Source: an uncultured Clostridium sp. (GTDB lineage: Bacteria; Bacillota; Clostridia; Clostridiales; Clostridiaceae). From it: 22,906 nt of DNA. The translations under genes were made by a program, and so were the position numbers. Below the pieces are notes generated by a model that saw only the letters and a list, made by a program, of their open reading frames with translations, was not told where the DNA came from and ran no database searches. The stretch lies in contig NZ_CALEVF010000189.1 in NCBI RefSeq assembly GCF_937920395.1, positions 1-22,906 of the forward strand, read 5' to 3'. Every line of letters starts with the position of its first letter. Within the stretch, counting starts at the first letter, position 1. Of this stretch, positions 1 to 6,012 are shown piece after piece.

Positions 1-336
1 CAGGTTAGATCACAGGTTGAGTCACAGGTTTTGTCACAGGTTAGATCACAGGTTAAGTCACAGGTTTGGTCACAGGTTGAGTCACAGGTTGAGTCACAGG
101 TTTGGTCACAGGTTTGGTCACAGGTTGGGTCACAGGTTAAGTCACAGGTTTGGTCACAGGTTAGATCACAGGTTGGGTCACAGGTTGGGTCACAGGTTTG
201 GTCACAGGTTTGGTCACAGGTTGGGTCACAGGTTGGGTCACAGGTTAGATCACAGGTTTGGTCACAGGTTGAGTCACAGGTTGAGTCACAGGTTAGATCA
301 CAGGTTAAGTCACAGGTTTGGTCACAGGTTGAGTCA
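1..336 (+). repeat. 12-bp tandem repeat, 28 units, with one variable codon
   Basis: The unit is CAGGTT-NNN-TCA, repeated 28 times without a break or length change from the first base of the window; it probably continues upstream. All nine fixed positions are identical in every unit. Only the middle triplet varies: TGG 8 times, GAG 6, AGA 5, GGG 5, AAG 3 and TTG 1 (Trp, Glu, Arg, Gly, Lys, Leu). The array is in frame with the DUF6745-like gene, and one other forward frame (17-349) is also open simply because the unit is a multiple of three. Confidence 0.97.
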
Positions 337-1185
337 GAAAAAAAATTAACTTTTGAATCATTTTGTTCATACGGATCAATTTCAGATTATGGATGGGTTT
401 CTTTTTATGATTTTTTTACTCAAATAGGAGTAATTAATAATGAAGGATTTAATAAATTTAAAGAAATTATTTCATCAGGGATTTATGATATGATTCAATT
501 AGATGGGTTTTGTATAGTTTCTGAACTACCTAAAGAATTAAAAAGAAACGAACTAAACGATTTACATAGTTTAGATAGTCCAGCTATTACTTTTAAAGAT
601 GGATATTGCCAATATTTTATAAATGGACGCGCTATATCAGAAACTTATTTTAATTCTATTTCAAATAAAACTTTTACTATAGAAGATTTTATTAATGAAT
701 CAAATGAAGAATATAAATCTACTTGTATCGCATTTATGCAAGAGAAACATGGAGAAGAATATATTATTAATTTCTTTAGACAAAACTTAAAAGAAGTAGA
801 TACGTATGTAGATAAAAAAGATGCAAAATTATTAATTGGTACAACTGGCGGAATGAATGTAGGTGTTTATACTTTATTTAAAGGGGAAATTAACGATGAA
901 GATATTGCTTATGTACGCTGTTTTTGTCCCTCTACAGATAGAATGTTTTTCTTAGGGGTAGATAGTATTCATAATAATGCTAAAGATGCAATAGCAAGCC
1001 TATATCGCATTCCTAGTAAGCTTAAAGCTCATATTAAAAGCATTAGCAGACAGGGCGAAAGGTTCAGTACTATTCTAACAGAAAAAGGTAAAGAGATTTT
1101 AAAATCAATGTCGGAAGCGGAAATATCTGATAATTCTACTCTCAATGGTTCGGATTACTTCAGTAAAATAAAACATGAATATTAA
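1..1185 (+). CDS. DUF6745-like protein with N-terminal SQVx repeat array (5' end outside window)
   Basis: The reading frame is open from the first base, so the gene begins upstream and only its 3' part (394 residues) is seen; the TTG at 31 lies inside the repeat array and is not a credible start. Visible residues 1-112 are 28 copies of a four-residue repeat, Ser-Gln-Val-X. From about residue 113 a globular domain follows. Its pattern (YGWVSFYDFF, then LHSLDSPAI near residue 188, a FKDGYCQYFING segment, a C-terminal RCFCPSTDRMFFLGV strand and AIASLYRIP) matches what I recall of DUF6745 proteins, which in other bacteria also carry runs of V-x-x-Q type repeats next to the domain. The function of that family is unknown. 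No membrane segment or signal peptide is visible. The first promoter-like element begins 10 bases after the stop. I am fairly sure of the family, but have no functional call. Confidence 0.72.
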   Translation, partial: QVRSQVESQVLSQVRSQVKSQVWSQVESQVESQVWSQVWSQVGSQVKSQVWSQVRSQVGSQVGSQVWSQVWSQVGSQVGSQVRSQVWSQVESQVESQVRSQVKSQVWSQVESEKKLTFESFCSYGSISDYGWVSFYDFFTQIGVINNEGFNKFKEIISSGIYDMIQLDGFCIVSELPKELKRNELNDLHSLDSPAITFKDGYCQYFINGRAISETYFNSISNKTFTIEDFINESNEEYKSTCIAFMQEKHGEEYIINFFRQNLKEVDTYVDKKDAKLLIGTTGGMNVGVYTLFKGEINDEDIAYVRCFCPSTDRMFFLGVDSIHNNAKDAIASLYRIPSKLKAHIKSISRQGERFSTILTEKGKEILKSMSEAEISDNSTLNGSDYFSKIKHEY

Positions 1186-1194
1186 AAAATAATT

Positions 1195-1222
1195 GTAACC
1201 TTTACATAAATTAAACGTATAA
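1195..1222 (+). promoter_or_regulatory. phage promoter-like element P1
   Basis: GTAACCTTT at 1195-1203 is followed after 12 bp by CGTATAA at 1216-1222, and the next start codon lies 33 bp downstream at 1255. The same two boxes with the same 12-bp gap precede four other gene groups in the window. It follows the stop of the DUF6745-like gene and would drive the two small genes at 1255 and 1433. Confidence 0.7.
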
Positions 1223-1254
1223 CTATTTAATTAACCAATTAAAACTTATAAATT

Positions 1255-1413
1255 ATGATAATTAATAAAGTTAAATATGTCGTAAGTAATATTAGTAAAG
1301 AAGATTATGAATCAGAAATAAGAAGCCAATTAATTTACCAATTAGAACCAAAAACTATTATAATTGATGGAATTGAGTATATTCAAGAAGCATTATTAAT
1401 TAATAAATTTTAA
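1255..1413 (+). CDS. small hypothetical protein (52 aa)
   Basis: ATG at 1255 opens a 52-residue frame (MIINKVKYVVSNI...) ending with TAA at 1411. It lies 33 bp behind the P1 element and 19 bp before the next gene, which is the position expected of the first gene in a short operon. The product is charged, has no Cys, shows no membrane segment and ends LLINKF. I do not recognise it. Codon use is AT-rich like its neighbours. It could be a chance frame, but the promoter spacing and the tight packing with the next gene favour a real gene. Confidence 0.55.
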   Translation: MIINKVKYVVSNISKEDYESEIRSQLIYQLEPKTIIIDGIEYIQEALLINKF

Positions 1414-1432
1414 ACCTAAAAAAATAAATAAC

Positions 1433-1675
1433 ATGACAACAACAATTGAAAGACAAAATGTAGCGCCTTCCTCAGTAGAGGGACATTTCATTAAAGGAGC
1501 AAAGAAAGTAGTTAATTTGGATAAAATTAATGAAACATTTTTAGTAGAAGCAACGGAAACTACTATTTTAGAAACAAAGAATCATACTTCTTTAGAGATT
1601 AAAGAAGACTGTTTGATTACTTGCCAAGTAGTTTATAATCCTTTTGAAAAGATGTATTCTAAATCAAAAGATTAA
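1433..1675 (+). CDS. small hypothetical protein (80 aa)
   Basis: An 80-residue protein (MTTTIERQNVAPS...) with many Thr and Glu residues, no Trp, no predicted membrane segment and a Lys/Ser-rich tail (YSKSKD). The middle (residues 25-60) looks like alternating short beta strands (TFLVEATETTILETKNH). I do not recognise the family. It is the last gene of the P1 operon; a long-loop hairpin followed by a T run starts 8 bp after its stop. No Shine-Dalgarno sequence is seen before the ATG (AAAAAAATAAATAAC), as is common in Bacteroidota. Confidence 0.7.
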   Translation: MTTTIERQNVAPSSVEGHFIKGAKKVVNLDKINETFLVEATETTILETKNHTSLEIKEDCLITCQVVYNPFEKMYSKSKD

Positions 1676-1682
1676 TTAAAAT

Positions 1683-1741
1683 AAATACTACCAGATAATT
1701 ATATAAACAAATATTAATTAAGAACAACTGGTAGTGTTTTC
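1683..1741 (+). terminator. long-loop hairpin with T run, terminator-like
   Basis: AAATACTACCAG at 1683-1694 pairs with CTGGTAGTGTTT at 1728-1739: 12 base pairs including one G-T pair, with a 33-nt AT-rich loop, ending in TTTT at 1737-1740. It sits just after the 80-aa gene and just before the tRNA, so it may end the P1 operon. The long loop is unusual for an intrinsic terminator; it could instead be a processing site for the downstream tRNA. Confidence 0.5.
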
Positions 1742-1743
1742 AT

Positions 1744-1815
1744 TCTATTTTCGTCTAACTGGCAGGACGGCTCACTTTGACTGAGCAAATTATGGTTCAA
1801 ATCCATGAAATAGAA
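1744..1815 (+). tRNA. tRNA-Gln (anticodon UUG)
   Basis: The full cloverleaf can be drawn. Acceptor stem 1744-1750/1808-1814 (TCTATTT with AAATAGA); D stem GTC/GAC (1753-1755/1766-1768) with GG in the loop; anticodon stem GCTCA/TGAGC (1770-1774/1782-1786) with the loop CTTTGAC and anticodon TTG at 1777-1779; variable loop of four; T stem TATGG/CCATG (1791-1795/1803-1807, one G-T pair) with the loop TTCAAAT. The discriminator is A1815. No CCA is encoded. It would read CAA and, by wobble, CAG. Confidence 0.87.
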
Positions 1816-2100
1816 CTTGGTAATTGACATGCCAAAAAGGTTGAAGGGTAATTCCTACCGTAAATGTAATAGGTTGGTACTGGTACATTCGGGTAACCAC
1901 CAACAGCACTTGTCATTACCATTAAATTAAAAACCGTTTGACGACTCGGCGGAGGAAGAAGAAAGACTATAATACCTAGGTAAGTTATAGTAATAGAGTC
2001 GTACATGTTTAAAATATCAATAGGTGGTTAGGAACTATTTGGAAACTTATGGAGGATATGCCTAAATAAATGCAACTGTTACAGCCTATTGATTTTTTAA
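1816..2100 (+). ncRNA. candidate structured RNA downstream of tRNA-Gln
   Basis: This gene-free block contains a chain of perfect local helices. They are 1847-1850/1856-1859 (GGTA/TACC); 1866-1870/1915-1919 (GTAAT/ATTAC) enclosing 1873-1878/1899-1904 (GTTGGT/ACCAAC); 1941-1947/1996-2002 (ACGACTC/GAGTCGT) enclosing 1966-1972/1985-1991 (ACTATAA/TTATAGT); and 2016-2024/2085-2093 (ATCAATAGG/CCTATTGAT), which encloses 2028-2032/2061-2065 and runs into six T at 2093-2098. The last helix could serve as a terminator. No convincing ORF fits; an antisense frame (1797-2006) overlaps the tRNA and looks accidental. I do not recognise a known RNA class. Large phage RNAs such as GOLLD and ROOL also sit beside tRNAs but are longer. 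Confidence 0.5.
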
Positions 2101-2119
2101 CTCAATTTTGAATTATTAT

Positions 2120-2147
2120 GTAACCTTTTTAATAATTAATCGTATAA
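2120..2147 (+). promoter_or_regulatory. phage promoter-like element P2
   Basis: GTAACCTTT at 2120-2128, 12 bp, CGTATAA at 2141-2147, then the start codon at 2167, 20 bp on. This is the best match to the shared element and heads the long helicase operon (2167-7768). Confidence 0.75.
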
Positions 2148-2166
2148 CCTTATAAATTAATAAACA

Positions 2167-2862
2167 ATGAAGAAATATAAATTAATCAAAGAGTATCCTG
2201 GCAGTCAAAAAATAGGATACGAATCTACAATTGGTTATGAAAATTATCCTGAATTTTGGGAAGAAGTAAAAGAAGAACCTAATTACCTTATTACTGCCTT
2301 TAGAAGTAAATTAACTGGACTTGAACTCGTTATTAACAATGGTGGCGGATATAGTTCATCCAATATTCATATAAGTTCTCTTATTAAAGATAAAGATATA
2401 GAAATATACTCCGTTAAGAACTCTAAAGGAGAAGGATTCCTTGTATCTGAAACAGTTAAGTTTAGCCGTGTAACATTACCTATAATTAAATTTGAAATAC
2501 TTTTTGATTGCATGTATGTTATTTTATCAAATGGAAATAGATATGAATTAGAATCTATATCTAAAGTTAAAACTGCAATTTTTGTTTCGGCGGACGGCAA
2601 AGAGTTCTATGACATAAACGAAGATTATAATCTATTCTCCGTATATCCTAAAGAAACATGGATGGAAAAAAGATATACTCTTAACGAAGCTATTTGTAAA
2701 GAAACATGGCTACACTTCCATACTAAAGAAGCAAGACAAGAATACATAGATAATAACAAGCCTAAATATAGTTTGGCGGATATTGAAAAAGCATTTACGG
2801 CTCCACACTATTCTCATCTTTATATAGGATTCAAAGTAAACTTAAAATCATTAGGTAAATAA
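2167..2862 (+). CDS. phage hypothetical protein with EYPGS N-terminal motif (231 aa)
   Basis: First gene behind P2. The N-terminus (KKYKLIKEYPGSQKIGYES, then YPEFWEEV) is a pattern I associate with Bacteroidota phage proteins of unknown function. The C-terminal third (KEARQEYIDNNKPKYSLADIE, residues about 187-207) also resembles a module found at the end of such proteins, where a short domain ends in a Leu/Ala-Asp-rich helix. A GGGYSSS stretch lies near residue 60. No catalytic motif, membrane segment or signal peptide is visible. The start is supported by the distance to P2, and the helicase gene begins 4 bp after its stop. Its role is unknown; early expression with the helicases is an inference from position. 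Confidence 0.75.
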   Translation: MKKYKLIKEYPGSQKIGYESTIGYENYPEFWEEVKEEPNYLITAFRSKLTGLELVINNGGGYSSSNIHISSLIKDKDIEIYSVKNSKGEGFLVSETVKFSRVTLPIIKFEILFDCMYVILSNGNRYELESISKVKTAIFVSADGKEFYDINEDYNLFSVYPKETWMEKRYTLNEAICKETWLHFHTKEARQEYIDNNKPKYSLADIEKAFTAPHYSHLYIGFKVNLKSLGK

Positions 2863-2865
2863 TAT

Positions 2866-4431
2866 ATGGGACACGCATTAAGGCCATATCAAGAGCAAGC
2901 GCTCTGTAATATAGAAGATGACTTAAAGAATGGATCAGATAAGCTATTATTGGTATTAGCAACAGGTCTTGGTAAAACAAAAGTAGCAGTTGATTTAGCC
3001 GAAAGATTAAAAGCTAAAAGAGTTTTGTTTATTGCTGATACTGAGGAGCTAATAGAGCAATCCGCACTTGCTTTTATTGAAAATAAGTTCGATGAAGAAA
3101 TGGCTAGTCACGTAGAAGGAATAGGGTTTATTAATTGGGTAAATGGAGCTAAATGTCACTTTGAAAATCATTCTAATACATTTAGGATGGGAGTTATTAA
3201 AGCTGATGTATTTAAAATTGATGCAGAGGTTATCGTAGCCAGCGCACAGACTTTATATAGAAGGCTTGACAAAATACCTGAAGATTATTTTGATCTTATA
3301 ATCGTAGACGAATGCCATAAATACATGAGTCGTACGTATATCCAACCGCTAAATTTTTTCAAACCTAAATTAATGGTAGGATTATCAGCCACTCCGTATC
3401 GCATGGATGGTTTATCCCTAGGAAATTTATTTGATAAAATTACATTTGAGTATAACATAGGAGATGGTATTAAAAACAATTACTTGTGTCAATTAGACGG
3501 CATTAGAATAAAGACAGATGTTTCTTTAGATAATGTAAAAACTACCGCTGGTGAGCTTAATAGTAAGGATTTGTCTACAGAAGTAAACATACCTAAAAGA
3601 AATAGATTAGTAGTTGAAAGTTATATCAAGCATGCTACTGGAAAACAAGGGATATTCTTTTGCGTGGACGTACAACATAGCGTTGATTTAGCAGAAATGT
3701 TTAATGGATATGGTATTAGTTGTAAGCCTGTTGTTGGAGATGAGAAAGTAACGCCCGAAAGAAAAAGAACTATTACTGAGTTTAAACAAGGTAAAATACA
3801 AGTATTAACTAATGTGATGGTACTTACTACTGGTTTTAATTATCCAGAAATAGGTTGTATAGGTAATGTAGCGCCCACTAAGTCATTAGTAAAGTTTGTT
3901 CAGTCAGTAGGTAGAGGAACAAGATTAAAATCCAAAGAATATGTTGATAAGTTTGGTCAGATATGTACAATATTGGACTTCGTTGATTCTACATCAAGAC
4001 ATAAACTTATAAACTGCTGGGAATTAGACAGAGTCCTTAACTTAGAAGATAGAGTGTTTACTACAGAAGCTAAGAAACAATTAATATTAGAAGAAAGACA
4101 AAGAAGGGTAGCTCATGTAGAAAACTTACATAAGAAAGATGAGAAAATAGTTCTTATTGAATTACCTCCAGCTAAACAATTTGCTTGGAAGAAAATGCAA
4201 GAACCTGCAACGGCTCCTCAATTAAAATGGATTTCAGATTTAGGCTATGATATAAATTCTATTCAATATACTAAACAACAATGTGCGGATATAATAGGCA
4301 TGGAAGTTTGTAGTAAGAGAGAAAAAGATTATTTGGAATCTAAAGGATATGATGCTAAATTCGCAACAAAGTCTCAATATTCAACGGTTTTCTATGAATT
4401 AGAAATGAAGAAAAAATATAGTAAAAGATAA
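2866..4431 (+). CDS. SF2 DNA/RNA helicase (DECH, ResIII/UvsW type)
   Basis: A 521-residue ATP-dependent helicase of superfamily 2. The motifs are in order: an RPYQEQA Q-like motif at residues 6-12, Walker A ATGLGKT (32-38), motif II DECH (148-151), motif III GLSATPYR (172-179), motif V TTGFNYP (321-327) and motif VI QSVGRGTR (346-353). Both RecA-like lobes are therefore complete. The C-terminal 130 residues are Lys/Glu-rich and carry a second small helical region (APQLKWISDLGYD). Phage members of this family, such as T4 UvsW, unwind branched DNA during recombination-dependent replication and fork repair; that specific role is inferred here. It starts 4 bp after the preceding gene, and its TAA overlaps the ATG of the next gene (TAATG), so translation is probably coupled. 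Confidence 0.93.
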   Translation: MGHALRPYQEQALCNIEDDLKNGSDKLLLVLATGLGKTKVAVDLAERLKAKRVLFIADTEELIEQSALAFIENKFDEEMASHVEGIGFINWVNGAKCHFENHSNTFRMGVIKADVFKIDAEVIVASAQTLYRRLDKIPEDYFDLIIVDECHKYMSRTYIQPLNFFKPKLMVGLSATPYRMDGLSLGNLFDKITFEYNIGDGIKNNYLCQLDGIRIKTDVSLDNVKTTAGELNSKDLSTEVNIPKRNRLVVESYIKHATGKQGIFFCVDVQHSVDLAEMFNGYGISCKPVVGDEKVTPERKRTITEFKQGKIQVLTNVMVLTTGFNYPEIGCIGNVAPTKSLVKFVQSVGRGTRLKSKEYVDKFGQICTILDFVDSTSRHKLINCWELDRVLNLEDRVFTTEAKKQLILEERQRRVAHVENLHKKDEKIVLIELPPAKQFAWKKMQEPATAPQLKWISDLGYDINSIQYTKQQCADIIGMEVCSKREKDYLESKGYDAKFATKSQYSTVFYELEMKKKYSKR

Positions 4432-4608
4432 TGGCTAAGAAGAAAGTATATCCTAAATGTGACATCTGCAAAAAAAGAAGTAATAGAAGGTCGCTTACGT
4501 TTAGTTTTTGGTCCTCCGCCGACATACGGAGAGATTAAAGGATTAAAACAATGCTACCATTGTTTAGGAGGATTAACTAATATAAAAATGATAAACAAAC
4601 AAATATGA
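4431..4608 (+). CDS. small zinc-ribbon protein, frameshifted in a run of seven A
   Basis: ATG at 4431 overlaps the helicase stop (TAATG). The first frame gives MAKKKVYPKCDICKK and would stop after 36 codons. The frame one base ahead continues, after the A7 run at 4470-4476, as KEVIEGRLRLVFGPPPTYGEIKGL and then KQCYHCLGG and INKQI, ending with TGA at 4606-4608, which overlaps the next ATG in a classic ATGA. Joined, the two halves make a protein of about 58 residues with two CxxC pairs (CDIC and CYHC), the layout of a zinc ribbon. The overlaps with both neighbours support one gene split by an indel or read by slippage at the A run. It could be a sequencing error in the homopolymer, a real mutation, or programmed slippage. 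Confidence 0.65.
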
Positions 4609-5027
4609 GAACATCTAATAAGTTTGATAGCGAAAATAATGAAATTTTTGAAGGCGATAAGGTTATACATTCATGGGGATGGTTCACATGGAACGGCGAA
4701 CATAAAATCAGATATAGAATACATACTATTACAGTTAATGATGCTTATTTAATGGGTGATGGGCAAATGCACGATGATGGCGGTGGTATTATCTTTTGTT
4801 TAGGTAAATCATATAATTTTTGGGAAGGAAAAACGGTTACAAAATTAACGACAGAAGAAGTTGAGAAAATTGGAATGAAAGATGATGTAGATTTCTTTTT
4901 TGATGATAATAAAATTGCTGTAAAATTTACAGACCAACATTTTATGGGAATATCTAATGAAGAATGGGATTTAGAGATGAAAAGAAGAAATGATTTTGAG
5001 TATAAAATGTTTTTTGGAGAGCAATGA
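4605..5027 (+). CDS. hypothetical protein, weakly YopX-like N-terminus (140 aa)
   Basis: The N-terminal KFDSENNEIFEGDKVI recalls the DxNGKEIYEGDIV segment that begins the core of phage YopX-family proteins, a small beta-barrel family of unknown role; this is a weak match. The middle is rich in Gly and aromatic residues (HSWGWFTWNGEH, DDGGGIIFCLGKSYNFWEG) and the C-terminus is charged. There is no membrane segment. It overlaps the zinc-ribbon gene by ATGA at its start, and its own TGA overlaps the ATG of the following gene, so it lies within the coupled operon. The YopX relation is tentative. Confidence 0.72.
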   Translation: MRTSNKFDSENNEIFEGDKVIHSWGWFTWNGEHKIRYRIHTITVNDAYLMGDGQMHDDGGGIIFCLGKSYNFWEGKTVTKLTTEEVEKIGMKDDVDFFFDDNKIAVKFTDQHFMGISNEEWDLEMKRRNDFEYKMFFGEQ

Positions 5028-5251
5028 AAGCAGAAATAATAGTTATTAAAGACGGAAAAGATTATAAAATATCAGATACGGCTCTCATTCAAGACTACCA
5101 AAGACTAAAATACATACCAACGCTAGATAAATTACTTGATTGGAGGTTGTTTCTTATGCAGGATGATAAATATAGCGAAATAGAGATGCAACACATTAAA
5201 AAAGAAATATTAGCAGTAGATTACTTATTAAACTTAAAACAAAACAAATAA
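5024..5251 (+). CDS. small hypothetical protein (75 aa)
   Basis: MKAEIIVIKDGKDYKIS... is a 75-residue, charged and mostly helical protein with no recognisable domain. The ATG overlaps the previous TGA (ATGA at 5024-5027), and a GGAGAG sequence lies just upstream, so the start is well supported. The second half (KYSEIEMQHIKKEILAVDYLLN) looks like one amphipathic helix. It ends 2 bp before the next ATG. I do not recognise it. Confidence 0.72.
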   Translation: MKAEIIVIKDGKDYKISDTALIQDYQRLKYIPTLDKLLDWRLFLMQDDKYSEIEMQHIKKEILAVDYLLNLKQNK

Positions 5252-5253
5252 AC

Positions 5254-5616
5254 ATGGCAAAGAAAACACCACCAACAGGAACGATTAAAGAAAAAGAAAC
5301 ACCTAAAGATTTAATTATCGAAGGAAACATGGATTTCACAATAACCATCAGCAAAGAAGGTTACTTGTTAGAAACTAAAAATAGTGTAGATAATGATGTT
5401 GCATCAATGCTTCACGCAAGGGGAGTAATTGAAATGATTAAAAAAGATAGCGAGATGACAAAGAAAATGCCTGTTTATAAATCATTAACTCCAGAATACA
5501 AGAAACAGTTTAATGATAGATACAATAAGCTAATTCACGCTTCCTATATTTTAGGGACTATTTCTGGAGAGCTTTTAATGAAAGCTATGTATGCAAGTGA
5601 TAAAGAAGTAAAATAA
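5254..5616 (+). CDS. hypothetical protein (120 aa)
   Basis: A Lys/Thr-rich start (MAKKTPPTGTIKEKETPKDL) precedes a short beta segment (MDFTITISKEGYLLET) and then long helices through residues 45-115 (ASMLHARGVIEMIKKD, QFNDRYNKLIHASYILG). There are no Cys residues and no catalytic motif. It is between the 75-aa gene and the putative helicase loader in the P2 operon, so a role in replication is possible but is only positional guesswork. I do not recognise the family. Confidence 0.72.
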   Translation: MAKKTPPTGTIKEKETPKDLIIEGNMDFTITISKEGYLLETKNSVDNDVASMLHARGVIEMIKKDSEMTKKMPVYKSLTPEYKKQFNDRYNKLIHASYILGTISGELLMKAMYASDKEVK

Positions 5617-5634
5617 CTCAAAACTGAATTATAA

Positions 5635-6012
5635 ATGGTAAAGTTGGAAGTAACACAATTAGATGATATATTCATCTATAATTTTACAGATGCTGATGGA
5701 ACTTCTAAGTCTATAAAGTTTAAGAAGGAAACACATGATGCAATAGAAGCTTACTACAAGAAGCTAAAGAGGGAGAAAAAGAAACCAGCAAAGGCGCCGA
5801 CACTTCAGGAAGTTAAAGACTATTTCAAACAAGAAGGCTATCAAGAAGATACTGCTATTAGATTCCACAAGTACTATGAAGCCTTAGACTGGTTCGATGC
5901 AAACTCTAAGCCCGTATTAAGATGGAAAGGAAAAGCAATTTCGAGCTGGTTTAAGCCTGAGGCGAAACTTAAAGTAGAAGTTAAAAACACATCCTCATTT
6001 TTTCAAAAATAA
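5635..6012 (+). CDS. putative replisome organiser or helicase-loader protein (125 aa)
   Basis: The N-terminal half (residues 1-45) is a short beta-rich part followed by a Lys-rich linker (KKLKREKKKPAKAP). Residues 53-110 read PTLQEVKDYFKQEGYQEDTA, then FHKYYEALDWF and a basic KGKAISSWFK. This Pro-x-x-x-Glu-Val / FYxYYExxxW / WKxAxxxW layout is the one often seen at the C-terminus of phage DnaD/DnaT-like replication initiators, where it contacts DNA or the helicase. The gene stops directly before the ATG of the DnaB-type helicase (TAAATG), which fits a loader or initiator accessory. The domain match is by eye; the loader role is inferred from order. Confidence 0.7.
   Translation: MVKLEVTQLDDIFIYNFTDADGTSKSIKFKKETHDAIEAYYKKLKREKKKPAKAPTLQEVKDYFKQEGYQEDTAIRFHKYYEALDWFDANSKPVLRWKGKAISSWFKPEAKLKVEVKNTSSFFQK

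Noticed and set aside
1..336. A CRISPR array
   Set aside because: Units are 12 bp with only one variable triplet and no spacers; there are no cas genes.
17..349. A His/Arg-rich open frame (HRxGHR repeats) through the 12-bp array
   Set aside because: It is a consequence of a 12-bp unit whose other frame lacks stops; the in-frame SQVx reading continues into a folded domain and is the real gene.
1797..2006. 69-codon antisense frame (AVGGYPNVPVPTYYIYG)
   Set aside because: It overlaps the tRNA end and the helices of the structured block, has no promoter or neighbours on that strand, and is likely accidental.
2367..2600. 77-codon antisense frame within the EYPGS gene
   Set aside because: Sits wholly inside a + strand gene in a co-directional operon and lacks any signal.
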